Positions 19,282 through 27,611 of a DNA stretch of 64,000 nt are shown here, in pieces (the stretch's first letter is position 1; every line of letters begins with the position of its first letter). The stretch comes from Bosea sp. BIWAKO-01 (GTDB lineage Bacteria; Pseudomonadota; Alphaproteobacteria; Rhizobiales; Beijerinckiaceae): NCBI RefSeq assembly GCF_001748145.1, contig NZ_BCQA01000001.1:3746501-3810500 (forward strand), written 5' to 3'. The notes under the pieces are model-generated. The model was not told the DNA's origin and searched no databases. It saw nothing but the letters and a program-made list of their open reading frames with translations. Both the position numbers and the translations under genes were made by a program.

Positions 19282-19545
19282 TCAGCCTTGGCTGGGCGCG
19301 GCGACGACACGTGCCACCAGCCGTCGGGGTAGCACGACAAGCAGAGTCGGGAAGGCGACCCGCCAGGACACTCCCCAGGAGGCGGGCCAGGTACGGAGCG
19401 CGGTCATGGAAGGACCGAGCGCCTTCAAGGTCGAGATGCCCGAGACGACGAAGGTCATTACGATCGACAGGATGAAGGGCATGACGATGCCGGCATTTCG
19501 TGCCGGCAGCTTGCGGCGCGGGCGTGAGAGGTCAGTCGGAGACAT
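19282..19545 (-). CDS. DUF2798-family small membrane protein
   Basis: 87-residue protein with two predicted membrane helices: NAGIVMPFILSIVMTFVVSG and SWRVAFPTLLVVLPRRLVARVV. The order of a short basic N-terminus, a first helix ending in T-F-V-V-S-G-I-S-T, a loop with W, and a second helix ending in P-x-x-R-x-x-V is that of DUF2798 proteins. Function unknown. The frame is open upstream, but the ATG at 19545 directly precedes the conserved part. It is convergent with rpoD and ends 12 bp beyond its terminator. Confidence 0.75.
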   Translation of the reverse strand: MSPTDLSRPRRKLPARNAGIVMPFILSIVMTFVVSGISTLKALGPSMTALRTWPASWGVSWRVAFPTLLVVLPRRLVARVVAAPSQG

Positions 19546-19722
19546 GGAGAACAAGCTCTCAGGACAGGCGGCGTCGCTTGGGAGGCGCTTTAGGCATCCA
19601 TCGGCGCAGCGCCGCGGTGGATGCGTTGCCTGACGTGAGACGCTTACGACCACTCCCTGGAGCGATGCGGGCCTTCTAACCGCTGCCTGGCCTCCTGCCA
19701 AGCACCACATTCCTTCCCCGAT

Positions 19723-20040
19723 TCAGCGGCCGGCAAAGATGTCGGGCCTTGGCAGCGGCTCCCATGAGTTGCCTGCCGAAATCAGGCAGCTCTTGCCTTC
19801 GGGCGTGGTCGCAAAAATGGTCCAGCTGCCGGCCGGACCCGTAAAGAGCTCAAGTATATAGCCGCCCTCGGCGAGACCGTTGCCGACAAGATGTTCACCG
19901 TAGATCTCGCGCAAATGTCCGACGACCTCGCTTCGCGCTGCGCAAGGCGGCCCTCGCGGCGCCTGTGCTTGCGCAGGACCCGTGTAACTCAGTGTGGCGA
20001 GTGCGAGCAGCAGGGACGACAGCGTCCTCATCCGTCTCAT
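19723..20040 (-). CDS. Secreted hypothetical protein, 105 residues
   Basis: I do not recognise the family. The N-terminus MRRMRTLSSLLLALATLSYT followed by GPAQAQAP is a convincing Sec signal peptide cut after AQA, leaving a mature protein of about 80 residues with two cysteines (PPCAARSE and KSCLIS) that could form a disulfide. The mature part includes GHLREIYGEHLVGNGLAEGG and GSWTIFATTPEGKSCLI, reminiscent of small periplasmic proteins whose last strands read W-T-x-x-x-T-x-P-x-G-x-x-C. Start ATG at 20040 has an excellent GGGAGGT eight bases upstream. Confidence 0.7.
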   Translation of the reverse strand: MRRMRTLSSLLLALATLSYTGPAQAQAPRGPPCAARSEVVGHLREIYGEHLVGNGLAEGGYILELFTGPAGSWTIFATTPEGKSCLISAGNSWEPLPRPDIFAGR

Positions 20041-20216
20041 GGCCACCTCCCTATTCAGAGGCGCCGCGAGAGAAGAACCTGGCGTCAAGGGGCACAACGG
20101 TCGCCCTGAACCCTTAAAACGTGGGATCCGGGCTGCCTGCTTTCAAGAAACGCCGAAAGTCGATGGGGGGATCACTGAACGGTGAGGTCAAGGTCCAGCC
20201 CTTCACCATGCGGTGG

Positions 20217-20771
20217 TCAGGTTCTGCCGGTCAGCTTCAGGAGCAACTGATAGCTTTCGGCCGCGCCGGCGCTGCCGGCGCCTGTGTCGATCTGCTGAAA
20301 GCCAATGAAGGCTGCGTATTCGAGACGAGCGAGAGCGAGCGCATTCTTGTCATCGAAGCGCCCGGAGGCTCGGTGCAGCCCGGCGAGATAGGCGATGCGC
20401 TCACGGTCCACCTCGGTGCAAACGCGCATCACGGCGGTGTCGTTGGCGCCAAGCCGGCGCATGCCTTGCTCGACGCGGCTGTCGAGGCGCAGCGCCATCT
20501 GGTCGAGGAGGGAGAGCCTCGCGTCGGGCTGTTCGCCGGTATCGGCGGCTTCGACGAGCTGGCGGGTGTAGCTCTCGCGCCAATGCTCCGCGAGTGCGGT
20601 GAGATAGGCCTCGCTCGTCACGAAATGCGCGTAGAATGAGCCCTTGGTCTTGCCGCCGCGTCGGCAGAGCGCTTCGATGGTCACGCCGGCTGGGCCGGCT
20701 TCCGCAAGCGCCTCGAGGCCGAGGTCGAGCCAATCCTTCAGTGAGAAGCGACGGGCGGCCGCCTTTACCAC
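20217..20771 (-). CDS. TetR-family transcriptional regulator
   Basis: About 184-residue TetR repressor. The DNA-binding helices read LGLEALAEAGPAGVTIEALC, RRGGKTKGSFYAHFVTSEAYL (pattern G-x-T-K-G-S-F-Y-x-H-F) within the first 60 residues; the C-terminal ligand domain is not recognisable. No ATG begins the conserved part; GTG at 20771 overlaps the stop of the upstream membrane-protein gene (stop 20765-20767), indicating translational coupling. The open frame continues further upstream but there it is only a shadow of that gene. A perfect palindrome in front of the two-gene unit is the natural operator. Confidence 0.85.
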   Translation of the reverse strand: MVKAAARRFSLKDWLDLGLEALAEAGPAGVTIEALCRRGGKTKGSFYAHFVTSEAYLTALAEHWRESYTRQLVEAADTGEQPDARLSLLDQMALRLDSRVEQGMRRLGANDTAVMRVCTEVDRERIAYLAGLHRASGRFDDKNALALARLEYAAFIGFQQIDTGAGSAGAAESYQLLLKLTGRT

Positions 20772-21136
20772 CACAGGCCCAGTGCGCCACAGGCGGCCAT
20801 GGGAATGAACAGGGCCCATTGCGGGAAATGAGCGGGCCTCAGCCGGAAGCGGCGGATCATGGCCAGGCTCCAGAGGGCGAAGAGCCCAGCGCACCCTGTC
20901 GCAAACGCCCCAAGGTCGCGGCTGCCTGCGTGCCAGGCAACGAGACTGAAGGCGAGTGCGAGCCCCGCCAGCACGATCGTTACCAGGTGCCAGCAATAGT
21001 AATTGGTGAATTTGGGCACTTTGCCCAACCCGCCGGAGGCAAGGAGCGGCTGGGCAACCTCGCGCCCACCGAGCCAGACATGGATCACGCAGGTCAAGAC
21101 TGCGATCGCTGCAGCGGCCAGGAACCAACCATTCAT
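20765..21136 (-). CDS. Four-helix membrane protein of unknown function
   Basis: 123-residue inner-membrane protein with four hydrophobic segments: GWFLAAAAIAVLTCVIHVWL, YYCWHLVTIVLAGLALAF, FATGCAGLFALWSLAMI and FPQWALFIPMAACGALGLWW. The third segment carries TM-embedded histidines (HVW, CWH), and I do not know the family. The ATG at 21136 is preferred; the alternative at 21157 lies within the palindrome. The gene overlaps the start of the TetR regulator downstream, so the pair is one transcription unit whose product level is probably autoregulated. Confidence 0.75.
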   Translation of the reverse strand: MNGWFLAAAAIAVLTCVIHVWLGGREVAQPLLASGGLGKVPKFTNYYCWHLVTIVLAGLALAFSLVAWHAGSRDLGAFATGCAGLFALWSLAMIRRFRLRPAHFPQWALFIPMAACGALGLWW

Positions 21137-21153
21137 CCGAGTGCTCTCGATGT

Positions 21154-21186
21154 GCATTTAATACCATACAGTATGGTATTAAATGC
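21154..21186. promoter_or_regulatory. Perfect 33-nt palindrome, probable TetR operator
   Basis: Left arm GCATTTAATACCATAC, single central A, and right arm GTATGGTATTAAATGC are exact reverse complements (16 bp each). It begins 17 bp upstream of the membrane-protein start and includes TATTAAAT, which on the minus strand would serve as a -10 element, so a bound repressor would block polymerase. Linking it to the downstream TetR protein is inference from position. Confidence 0.85.
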
Positions 21187-21341
21187 GATGTGTGGCAAGG
21201 AGGCAAGAGGACACACGCGATGGGGAGTTGTACGATGGCTGAGGAGCGCCCGCGTCGCTCAATATGTGTGAAGATGCGGGAGGCTGGCTCCCTCTCGGGC
21301 TGTTTGTGCCCTATAGAGATCGAGATCGCGATGGAGGCCCC

Positions 21342-21629
21342 ATGTCATTCCTGAAATCCCTGTTCGGTCTTGGTGAGAAGGCCGAGAAACCGGCCCCTGG
21401 GCCGCTCAAGACTTTGGAGCACAGAGGCTTCACGATTCACGCCACGCCTTACCAGGAGGGCGGGCAGTATCAGCTTTGCGGCGTCATCGAGAAGGATGTC
21501 GGTGGTGACCTGAAGACGCATCGCTTCGTGCGGGCGGATCGTTTCCCTGGTGTGGCGGAGGCCGCCGACTTTACCTTGTTGAAGGGGCAGCAGCTCATCG
21601 ATGAGCAGGGCGAAGCCATTTTCAAATAG
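21342..21629 (+). CDS. HlyU-family transcriptional regulator
   Basis: 95-residue protein matching the alphaproteobacterial HlyU family: MSFLKSLFGLGEKAEKP opens, followed by EHRGFTIHATPYQEGGQYQLCGVIEKDV, KTHRFVRADRFPGVAEAADF and LLKGQQLIDEQGEAIF, all standard. In Vibrio HlyU is an activator of haemolysin genes, but this family branch (short, with strand-rich core, no winged helix) has no proven regulatory role. ATG at 21342 follows GGAGG at six bases. Single gene ahead of an unusually AT-rich gap. Confidence 0.88.
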   Translation: MSFLKSLFGLGEKAEKPAPGPLKTLEHRGFTIHATPYQEGGQYQLCGVIEKDVGGDLKTHRFVRADRFPGVAEAADFTLLKGQQLIDEQGEAIFK

Positions 21630-21956
21630 AATGACTGCTATCTCGATGGTTATTGTTCCTTACTCTACGATATTATTGCTTTTTATCTGAATTTATTCCT
21701 CTGTCGTTTCGTATATATTTGATATTATGCGATGTATTCCGCCGTAGTATGTTTGCAAATCTAGGTATTTTGTTCGAATTAGTTCTGTCTGTCGGTTTTT
21801 CTCCGTCCCATTTGATCGGGGGTTTAATCTTTTATTGGCAACTCCGTGCTGTCATCGCTCAGTGACCACAGAATGAGGCGACACGGAATTCTCGATGCAT
21901 CGAGCTGCTGCCGACCCAGAAGCTCCTGAACACGCCTCGCAAACACAGCGGGCGCC
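21630..21956. other. AT-rich intergenic region
   Basis: A 327-bp gap without a convincing gene. The first 240 bp are strikingly AT-rich and T-rich on the plus strand compared with all surrounding DNA. A 70-codon plus-strand frame at 21653-21865 exists, but its codon use (TTT, TTA, ATT) is unlike the genome and it has no ribosome site, so I do not call it. It could hold a promoter, an untranslated RNA or a small patch of foreign DNA. Confidence 0.6.
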
Positions 21957-23702
21957 GTGATATCCGGGCTTGCGACCTTCGCCGGGAGCGACGTGGATCT
22001 CGCGCCCCTTGTTGCTGCAATGCCGCTGCTAGGCTCTCGCGCCGCGGATGACGCCTGGCTTGCGAGCGTCCTCGATCAGCTTCCTGCTGCCGTCTATATC
22101 ACGGATGCCGATGGGCGCCTGAGCTACTTCAATCGCGCTGCTGCCGAGTTCGCCGGCCGCGAACCGCGCATTGGCGGGGATTTCTGGTGCATCTCGCACC
22201 GCTTGCTGACCAAGGACGGTGAGCATCTGCCGCATGACCAGTGCCCAATGGCGATTGCGCTGCGCGAAGGCCGACCCATCCGGGGCGTCGAGGCGCAGGC
22301 CGAGCGGCCGGATGGGAGCTGCATCCCTTTCATGCCATTTCCGACGCCGCTCTTCGATGCCAGCGGCAGGCTCGTCGGGGGCTTCAATCTGCTGGTCGAC
22401 ATCAGCGAGCGAAAGCATGCCGAGAAGAAGATCGCCCATCTATCCCGCAATGATGCCCTGACGGGGCTCCCGAACCGTTTCGCCCTTCGCACATATCTGG
22501 CCGAGCGCATGGAGCGCGCGAAGCATGAAGGCGAGAGCTTCCTTGTGATGCGGATCGATCCCGACCGCTTCAAGTGCTTCAACGAGGAGTATGGCCAGGC
22601 GGCTGGAGACGGCCTCCTGATCGAACTCGCCAGGCGTCTGGGATCGATCGAGGGCAGCTTCGCGGCGCGAATGGGCAGCGACGAATTCGTCCTGGTGTCG
22701 CGACACTCCCCTGGTGGAGAGCATGGTCTCTTGCAGGCCGAACAGGTGCGACTTGCCCTGGAAGCGGATTTCATTAACGGAACGGCCCGTCACGCGGTGA
22801 GCGTCAGCATGGGCTGCGCCCGCTTCCCCGAGGACAGCGACAGCGAAACTGGATTGCTCGACGCCGCCAATGCGGCCTTGCGTCTCGCCAAGACCGAAGG
22901 GCGCAGCCGCATCCGGATGTTTGACTTTGCCGAGCAGGAGCGCGAGCGCGAACGTCTCGACCTGCGCGCTCATCTGCGCCAGGCCATCGAGACCGGGGCG
23001 ATCCTGTTGCATTATCAGCCGCAGTTCCGGGCGGATGGCAGCGTCGTCGGATTCGAGGCATTGGCGCGCTGGCGCCATCCTTCGCGTGGTGTCGTCTCAC
23101 CCTCGTTGTTCATCCCAGCAGCGGAAGAGGGCGGGCTTATCGCCGCGCTCGGAGCTCACGTCCTTCGCGCGGCCTGCCGCGAAGCGGTGCGTTGGAAAGA
23201 GCCTCTCAGGATCTCCGTCAACATCTCGCCGCTCGAATTCGCCGCTGACGCGCTGCCCGGCCTCGTAGAGGAGGTGCTGAGGGAGACCGGCCTCGATCCG
23301 GAACGGCTGGAACTCGAGATCACCGAAGGGGTGATGGTCACCGATGCCGTCCGCGCCATGGCAACCCTGTCGCGCCTGCGCGCACTTGGCGTGCGGATCG
23401 CGCTCGATGATTTCGGCACGGGCTATTCGTCGCTGTCCTATCTTCACCGCTTTCCTTTGACGACGCTGAAGATCGACCGCAGCTTCGTCGCAACGCTCGG
23501 CGTCACGCTCGAAGCCGTTGCGATCACCCGCGCCATCATCCAGCTTGGGCATGCCCTGGGCATCGAGGTGGTGGCGGAAGGCGTCGAAACACCCGAACAG
23601 CTCGACTTCCTGATCTGCGAGGGTTGTGACTCGACGCAGGGCTATTTGCTCGGCCGGCCACTGGATGCCGCAGCCTACGCCCCGCTGACTGGTAGCGCCT
23701 GA
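21957..23702 (+). CDS. PAS-GGDEF-EAL cyclic-di-GMP protein
   Basis: 581-residue soluble signalling protein that probably degrades cyclic di-GMP. A PAS domain spans about residues 30-145 ([20 protein letters not shown]). The GGDEF domain, about 160-320, opens [20 protein letters not shown] but its active-site motif is MGSDEF instead of GGDEF, so cyclase activity is doubtful. The EAL domain, about 335-575, is complete: FEALARW near 367, [34 protein letters not shown] and [10 protein letters not shown]. No transmembrane helix is seen. The first codon is GTG at 21957; ATG at 22020 would still leave PAS whole. Confidence 0.9.
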   Translation: MISGLATFAGSDVDLAPLVAAMPLLGSRAADDAWLASVLDQLPAAVYITDADGRLSYFNRAAAEFAGREPRIGGDFWCISHRLLTKDGEHLPHDQCPMAIALREGRPIRGVEAQAERPDGSCIPFMPFPTPLFDASGRLVGGFNLLVDISERKHAEKKIAHLSRNDALTGLPNRFALRTYLAERMERAKHEGESFLVMRIDPDRFKCFNEEYGQAAGDGLLIELARRLGSIEGSFAARMGSDEFVLVSRHSPGGEHGLLQAEQVRLALEADFINGTARHAVSVSMGCARFPEDSDSETGLLDAANAALRLAKTEGRSRIRMFDFAEQERERERLDLRAHLRQAIETGAILLHYQPQFRADGSVVGFEALARWRHPSRGVVSPSLFIPAAEEGGLIAALGAHVLRAACREAVRWKEPLRISVNISPLEFAADALPGLVEEVLRETGLDPERLELEITEGVMVTDAVRAMATLSRLRALGVRIALDDFGTGYSSLSYLHRFPLTTLKIDRSFVATLGVTLEAVAITRAIIQLGHALGIEVVAEGVETPEQLDFLICEGCDSTQGYLLGRPLDAAAYAPLTGSA

Positions 23703-23753
23703 GCAGCGGCGCACGCTCATTCCGACCAGCTATTGCCGAAGGGCCCGCTTCTC

Positions 23754-24773
23754 CTACGGGCCTGCCGCCTGCAGCAGTTCCGCGAGCAGGGATTCTCCGG
23801 ACCAATGCCGGCGCGCGGCGCTGCTCTCGGCCGCCTGCACCAATGCATGCAGCCGCTCGTTCACTGGCGCGTGTGTTCCGTGCTGCTCGGCCAGGCGCAG
23901 CACCTCGCCATTGATCCAATCGATCTCGGTCGGGCGGCCGGCAGCAAGGTCATCGGCCATCGAGGAGCGCGCGACGGGGTCGATCGCCAGCATCTTGCTT
24001 GCCAGCCTCGCAAACAGCCAGTCAGGCGTATCGAGCAGCTGGGGAAGCCAGTTGGCCGGCAATGGCGTCAGCCGTGCCGGACGAATGCCTGAGCGGTCCA
24101 GCAGGGCGAGTGCCTCCGCTTGTGCCAGCGCAAGGCAACGCCGGTAGGGGCGTTGTGACAGTTCCTCCTTCAGAGGGACGTTGGCGAGTGCGTTGATCGC
24201 ATTGTTGAGGTTGAACAGCAGTTTTGCCCATTGAACCGGCACGATGTCCGGGTACTGGCTGAGCGGCAGCCCGGCGGCTGTGAAGGCTGCGAGATAGGGA
24301 GCAAGCTCCGCATGCGCCTTGACCGCAAGCGCGCCTTGCGACGCCTGATGAAAGGTGCCTGGCCCCGACGCCACCACATTGAACGGGACCATGCCCTCCA
24401 GCACGGTTCGGCCTGGCAAGGCGTTACGCAGACGGTCGGCATGGCCCAGGCCGTTCTGGAAGCTGATGACGACGGTCTTGGGGCGGAGAATCGTTGCGAG
24501 TTCGGCAGCGGCAGCATGTGTCGCGGCCGATTTCACGGTCACCAGTACCAGTCCAGCTGCCCTTGCAGCCCCGGCATCGGTCGAGAAGTCGATGGCCGAT
24601 GGCGGGAGCTGCCAGCGTCCACCCTGGTAATGCGACAGTGCAAGGCCATGCCGGCGAATCTCGGAGGCGATGCGCTCACGCCCAACGAATCCGACATCGG
24701 CGCCGGCCGCAAGCAGTCGCCCGCCGATATAGCAGCCGACCAAACCGGCGCCGTGTATGCAGATCCCTGCCAT
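23754..24773 (-). CDS. 2-dehydropantoate 2-reductase family (PanE/ApbA-like)
   Basis: 339-residue NADPH-dependent ketoacid reductase. The nucleotide loop is GICIHGAGLVGCYIGGRLLAAG at the very start, followed by LVTVKSAATHAAAAEL, VVISFQNGLGHADRLR (family S-x-Q-N-G) and QWAKLLFNLNNAINALANV, which contains the catalytic lysine. The C-terminal ASKMLAIDPVARSSMADDLAAGRPTEIDWINGEV matches the family's substrate region (S-S-M-x-x-D-x-x-x-G-R-x-T-E-I). ATG at 24773 starts at the conserved sequence, but no good ribosome site is visible. It may act in pantothenate synthesis or on another ketoacid; the genome context does not decide. Confidence 0.87.
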   Translation of the reverse strand: MAGICIHGAGLVGCYIGGRLLAAGADVGFVGRERIASEIRRHGLALSHYQGGRWQLPPSAIDFSTDAGAARAAGLVLVTVKSAATHAAAAELATILRPKTVVISFQNGLGHADRLRNALPGRTVLEGMVPFNVVASGPGTFHQASQGALAVKAHAELAPYLAAFTAAGLPLSQYPDIVPVQWAKLLFNLNNAINALANVPLKEELSQRPYRRCLALAQAEALALLDRSGIRPARLTPLPANWLPQLLDTPDWLFARLASKMLAIDPVARSSMADDLAAGRPTEIDWINGEVLRLAEQHGTHAPVNERLHALVQAAESSAARRHWSGESLLAELLQAAGP

Positions 24774-24832
24774 CGGGAAAGGATGCCCAACGCCCCCATC
24801 CGCAGCAAGCCGGACGCCAGCGCGCTTCGCTC

Positions 24833-25627
24833 CTATTTCTCCGGGAGGAGGAAGGTCAGCGTGGCACGAACGCCCCAGCGCGGCCCTTCGGTCGGTCTTA
24901 CCGCATAGTACTGGAAGCCTAGTCCGGCACTCATCGCCTGATTGCCGAGCTTGAACACCTGGCCGACGCCGACATTGATCGGAACCGTCCATTGCCTGGC
25001 GATCCAGTCGTAACTTGCCTCCGTATTGAGGGAGAGGCTGAGGCCCTTGCCAAGGCTGTACGACAGGAAGGGCTGCAGGAAGGTCGCGCTGACATCCTTG
25101 CGTCCTTCGGGGCCGGCATAGGACCAGATGTGATTGGCCAGCCCGCCTACCGTCCATGCTCCGTCCTGAACCAGCATCAGGGCGGTCGGCCCCGCTCCCC
25201 ATTTGCCCGAGCCGAAGCGGTCACTTGTTGCGGTCGGCCACATGAAGGCCGGCCCGATACCCCAGACGAAACCGTTCTTCGGGGTCTTCGGCGTGAAGAA
25301 GAAGCTCTGGGTGGTGTCGCCAAGGCCAACACCATCGGCCGGGCCGTAACTTTCACGGTGTATGACGGGCAGGATTGTCCTGACGATCAGGTTCCAGTCC
25401 TGATTCAACGACACCGGGATGACCGGCTGGATGTTGCTGGTCGACGAAAAGCCATCACGATCGGGCCCGCCACGGAACTGGAAATTGCTTTGGATCGGTA
25501 CGCTGATCATGCTCGCGACCGGGTTCTGCAGCTTTTTCGAGAGCTCCTCGGCATCCTGCGCGCTTGTGGTGGCGATCGCGATCGGCGCGCTCGCGGCCAT
25601 CAGGGCGAGCAAAAGTCCCCGGTTCAT
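24833..25627 (-). CDS. Outer-membrane beta-barrel protein (MetA-pathway/transporter-like)
   Basis: 264-residue exported protein. The signal peptide MNRGLLLALMAASAPIAIA precedes a cut near TSAQDA. The mature sequence alternates short amphipathic strands, for example LNQDWNLIVRTILPVIHRES, GDTTQSFFFTPKTP, VWGIGPAFMWPTAT, TVGGLANHIWSY, TFLQPFLSYSLGKGLSLSLN, and ends with the barrel closing strand VRATLTFLLPEK. The pattern LQNPVASMISVPIQSNFQF at the start and LGDTTQSFFF are typical of the family annotated as phenol degradation MetA-like or 'transporter'. It is divergent from the ThDP enzyme gene and lies 59 bp upstream of the PanE-like gene on the same strand. Confidence 0.8.
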   Translation of the reverse strand: MNRGLLLALMAASAPIAIATTSAQDAEELSKKLQNPVASMISVPIQSNFQFRGGPDRDGFSSTSNIQPVIPVSLNQDWNLIVRTILPVIHRESYGPADGVGLGDTTQSFFFTPKTPKNGFVWGIGPAFMWPTATSDRFGSGKWGAGPTALMLVQDGAWTVGGLANHIWSYAGPEGRKDVSATFLQPFLSYSLGKGLSLSLNTEASYDWIARQWTVPINVGVGQVFKLGNQAMSAGLGFQYYAVRPTEGPRWGVRATLTFLLPEK

Positions 25628-25942
25628 CGTCAGTTCTCCGGGGTCGGCCAGGCCAGCGAATCGGAAAGTGGGCGTGGCTAACCTAGAGACGCTGCGTCAA
25701 CCGCTGCCAAGCCTGCACGTTTGCCCGATAGTTTCCGTGCACCGGAATTGCTCGCCGCCGATGCTATTCGGCATCTGACCTTTAGCCATGAGAGGCGACT
25801 GCCGGCGCGCTGGTCGGCTCCCCTGGCAAGGAATGCCCGCGCGACGAATACCGAGGCAACCTGGCCGATGATGCTTTCCCTTCGCGCTGCGGCGCTCTAG
25901 CCTCTGCCCCTGGGGCAGTGCTCTTGTGAAAGGCAGCAAGTG
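25628..25942. promoter_or_regulatory. Divergent intergenic region with a 7-bp palindrome at 25904-25918
   Basis: This 315-bp gap between the outer-membrane protein and the ThDP enzyme holds no gene. CTGCCCC-T-GGGGCAG at 25904-25918 is a perfect palindrome around one base, 24 bp before the ThDP enzyme start, where an operator or hairpin could act. No regulator gene is adjacent. Confidence 0.4.
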
Positions 25943-27598
25943 ATGAAGAAGGGGTCCGATCTCCTGGTCGCGGCGCTCGAGAATGAGGGCGTCGACTGCA
26001 TCTTCGGCGTCCCGGGCGAGGAGAATCTCGATGTCGTCGAGTCCCTCCGCAATTCCGGCATCAAGCTCGTCCTGACGCGGCATGAGCAGGCTGCGGCCTT
26101 CATGGCGGCGACGCATGGTAGGCTGACGGGCCGACCGGGGGTCTGCATCGCGACGCTCGGACCGGGCGCCCTGAATTTTTCGACCGGCGCGGCCTATGCC
26201 CATCTCGGTGCCATGCCGATGATCATGATCACCGGCCAGAAGGCGATCATGACCGCCAAGCAGGCGCGTTTCCAGATCGTGGATGTCGTCGCCTCGATGA
26301 AGCCGCTGACCAAGATGACACGGCAGATCGTCAGCGCCGCCAGCATTCCGGCTGCTGTGCGCGACGCTTTCCGCGTTGCGATGGAAGAACGGCCGGGGCC
26401 GGTGCATCTCGAGTTGCCCGAGGATGTCGCCGCCGAGGAGATCGACGACATTCCCGTCATCCCGGTTCATCCGCTCGAGCGACCGGTTGCGCAGACCGGG
26501 GCGCTCGACCGTGCGGCCGAGATGATCCTGGCGGCAAAGAGGCCGCTGGTCATGATCGGTGCTGCCGGCAACCGGCCGCGCCTCGTTGAGGCACTCTCGG
26601 CCTTTGTGCGGCGTACAAGGCTGCCCTTCTTCAACACCCAGATGGGCAAGGGCGCGGTTACCGGCGGCTCGAACCTCTATATGGGGACCGCTGCCCTCTC
26701 CGAACGCGACTATGTCCATGAAGCCGTGAACCGAGCGGACCTGATCATCTCGATCGGTCACGACACGGTCGAGAAGCCGCCCTTCCTGATGCAGAGCGCC
26801 GGCGGTCCGAAGGTGATCCACATCGGCTATCAATCCGCCAATGTGGAGCAGGTCTACCACCCCGACGCCGAGGTGATCGGCGATATCGGGGCGACCGTGA
26901 CGCAGCTCGCGGAACGGCTTGGCGGCAAGCTTGAACCCGATGTGTCGCTGCTCGACCTGCGCCAAAGGATCCTGGCACGGATCAATGATCGTGCCGACGA
27001 GGACCGCTTTCCGATCACGCCCCAGCGCATCGTCCATGATGTGCGCCAGGTGATGCCGGAGGATGGTATCGTCTGCCTCGACAATGGCATGTACAAGATC
27101 TGGTTCGCCCGAAACTACCGCACCCATGTCGCCAATACGCTGCTGCTCGACAATGCGCTCGCTACGATGGGGGCAGGGCTGCCCTCGGCGATGATGGCGG
27201 CGATGCTGTATCCCGAGCGCCGCGTCATGGCCGTCTGTGGCGATGGCGGCTTCATGATGAACTCGCAGGAGATGGAAACCGCGGTCCGACTCGGCCTCAA
27301 TCTCGTTGTCGTCATCCTGAACGACAATGCCTATGGCATGATCCGCTGGAAGCAGGCGGTCGATAATTTCCCGGATTTCGGCCTGACATTCGGCAATCCG
27401 GATTTCGTCCGCTACGCCGAGGCCTATGGCGCCAAGGGGTCACGCGTCGTCGCGGCGGAGGATCTTGCTCCAACGCTGGAAGCCGCGTTTGCAGGTGGCG
27501 GGGTTCATCTCGTCGAGGTGCCGATCGACTATTCCGAGAACACGCGCGTTCTGGTGGACGAGTTGCGCAACCGCACGCCCGATATCGAGCTGGCCTGA
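25943..27598 (+). CDS. Acetolactate synthase-like ThDP-dependent enzyme
   Basis: 551-residue thiamine-diphosphate enzyme of the acetohydroxyacid synthase large-subunit type. The first domain has GVDCIFGVPGEENLDVVESL and LTRHEQAAAFMAATHGRLTG with the catalytic glutamate, then VCIATLGPGALNFSTG and PMIMITGQKA. The ThDP site is VCGDGGFMMNSQEMETAVR ending in VILNDNAYGMIRW, a complete GDG...NDN motif. No regulatory small subunit follows, so it resembles catabolic AlsS or a related carboligase/decarboxylase rather than biosynthetic IlvB. The downstream aldehyde dehydrogenase (13 bp) and MFS carrier suggest a degradation pathway in which the aldehyde product is oxidised. GTG at 25940 abuts the preferred ATG at 25943. 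Confidence 0.88.
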   Translation: MKKGSDLLVAALENEGVDCIFGVPGEENLDVVESLRNSGIKLVLTRHEQAAAFMAATHGRLTGRPGVCIATLGPGALNFSTGAAYAHLGAMPMIMITGQKAIMTAKQARFQIVDVVASMKPLTKMTRQIVSAASIPAAVRDAFRVAMEERPGPVHLELPEDVAAEEIDDIPVIPVHPLERPVAQTGALDRAAEMILAAKRPLVMIGAAGNRPRLVEALSAFVRRTRLPFFNTQMGKGAVTGGSNLYMGTAALSERDYVHEAVNRADLIISIGHDTVEKPPFLMQSAGGPKVIHIGYQSANVEQVYHPDAEVIGDIGATVTQLAERLGGKLEPDVSLLDLRQRILARINDRADEDRFPITPQRIVHDVRQVMPEDGIVCLDNGMYKIWFARNYRTHVANTLLLDNALATMGAGLPSAMMAAMLYPERRVMAVCGDGGFMMNSQEMETAVRLGLNLVVVILNDNAYGMIRWKQAVDNFPDFGLTFGNPDFVRYAEAYGAKGSRVVAAEDLAPTLEAAFAGGGVHLVEVPIDYSENTRVLVDELRNRTPDIELA

Positions 27599-27611
27599 CG
27601 GGAGGGGGACG

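Noticed and set aside
20772..21206. Upstream extension of the TetR frame by about 145 codons
   Set aside because: It overlaps the four-helix membrane-protein gene in another frame and shows no conserved sequence; the TetR fold begins at the GTG near 20771.
21653..21865. 70-codon plus-strand frame in the AT-rich gap
   Set aside because: No ribosome site, codon use unlike the genome, and low-complexity hydrophobic translation expected from T-rich DNA.
25697..27127. 476-codon open frame antisense to the ThDP enzyme
   Set aside because: Shadow of a well-conserved gene; no motif, no ribosome site.
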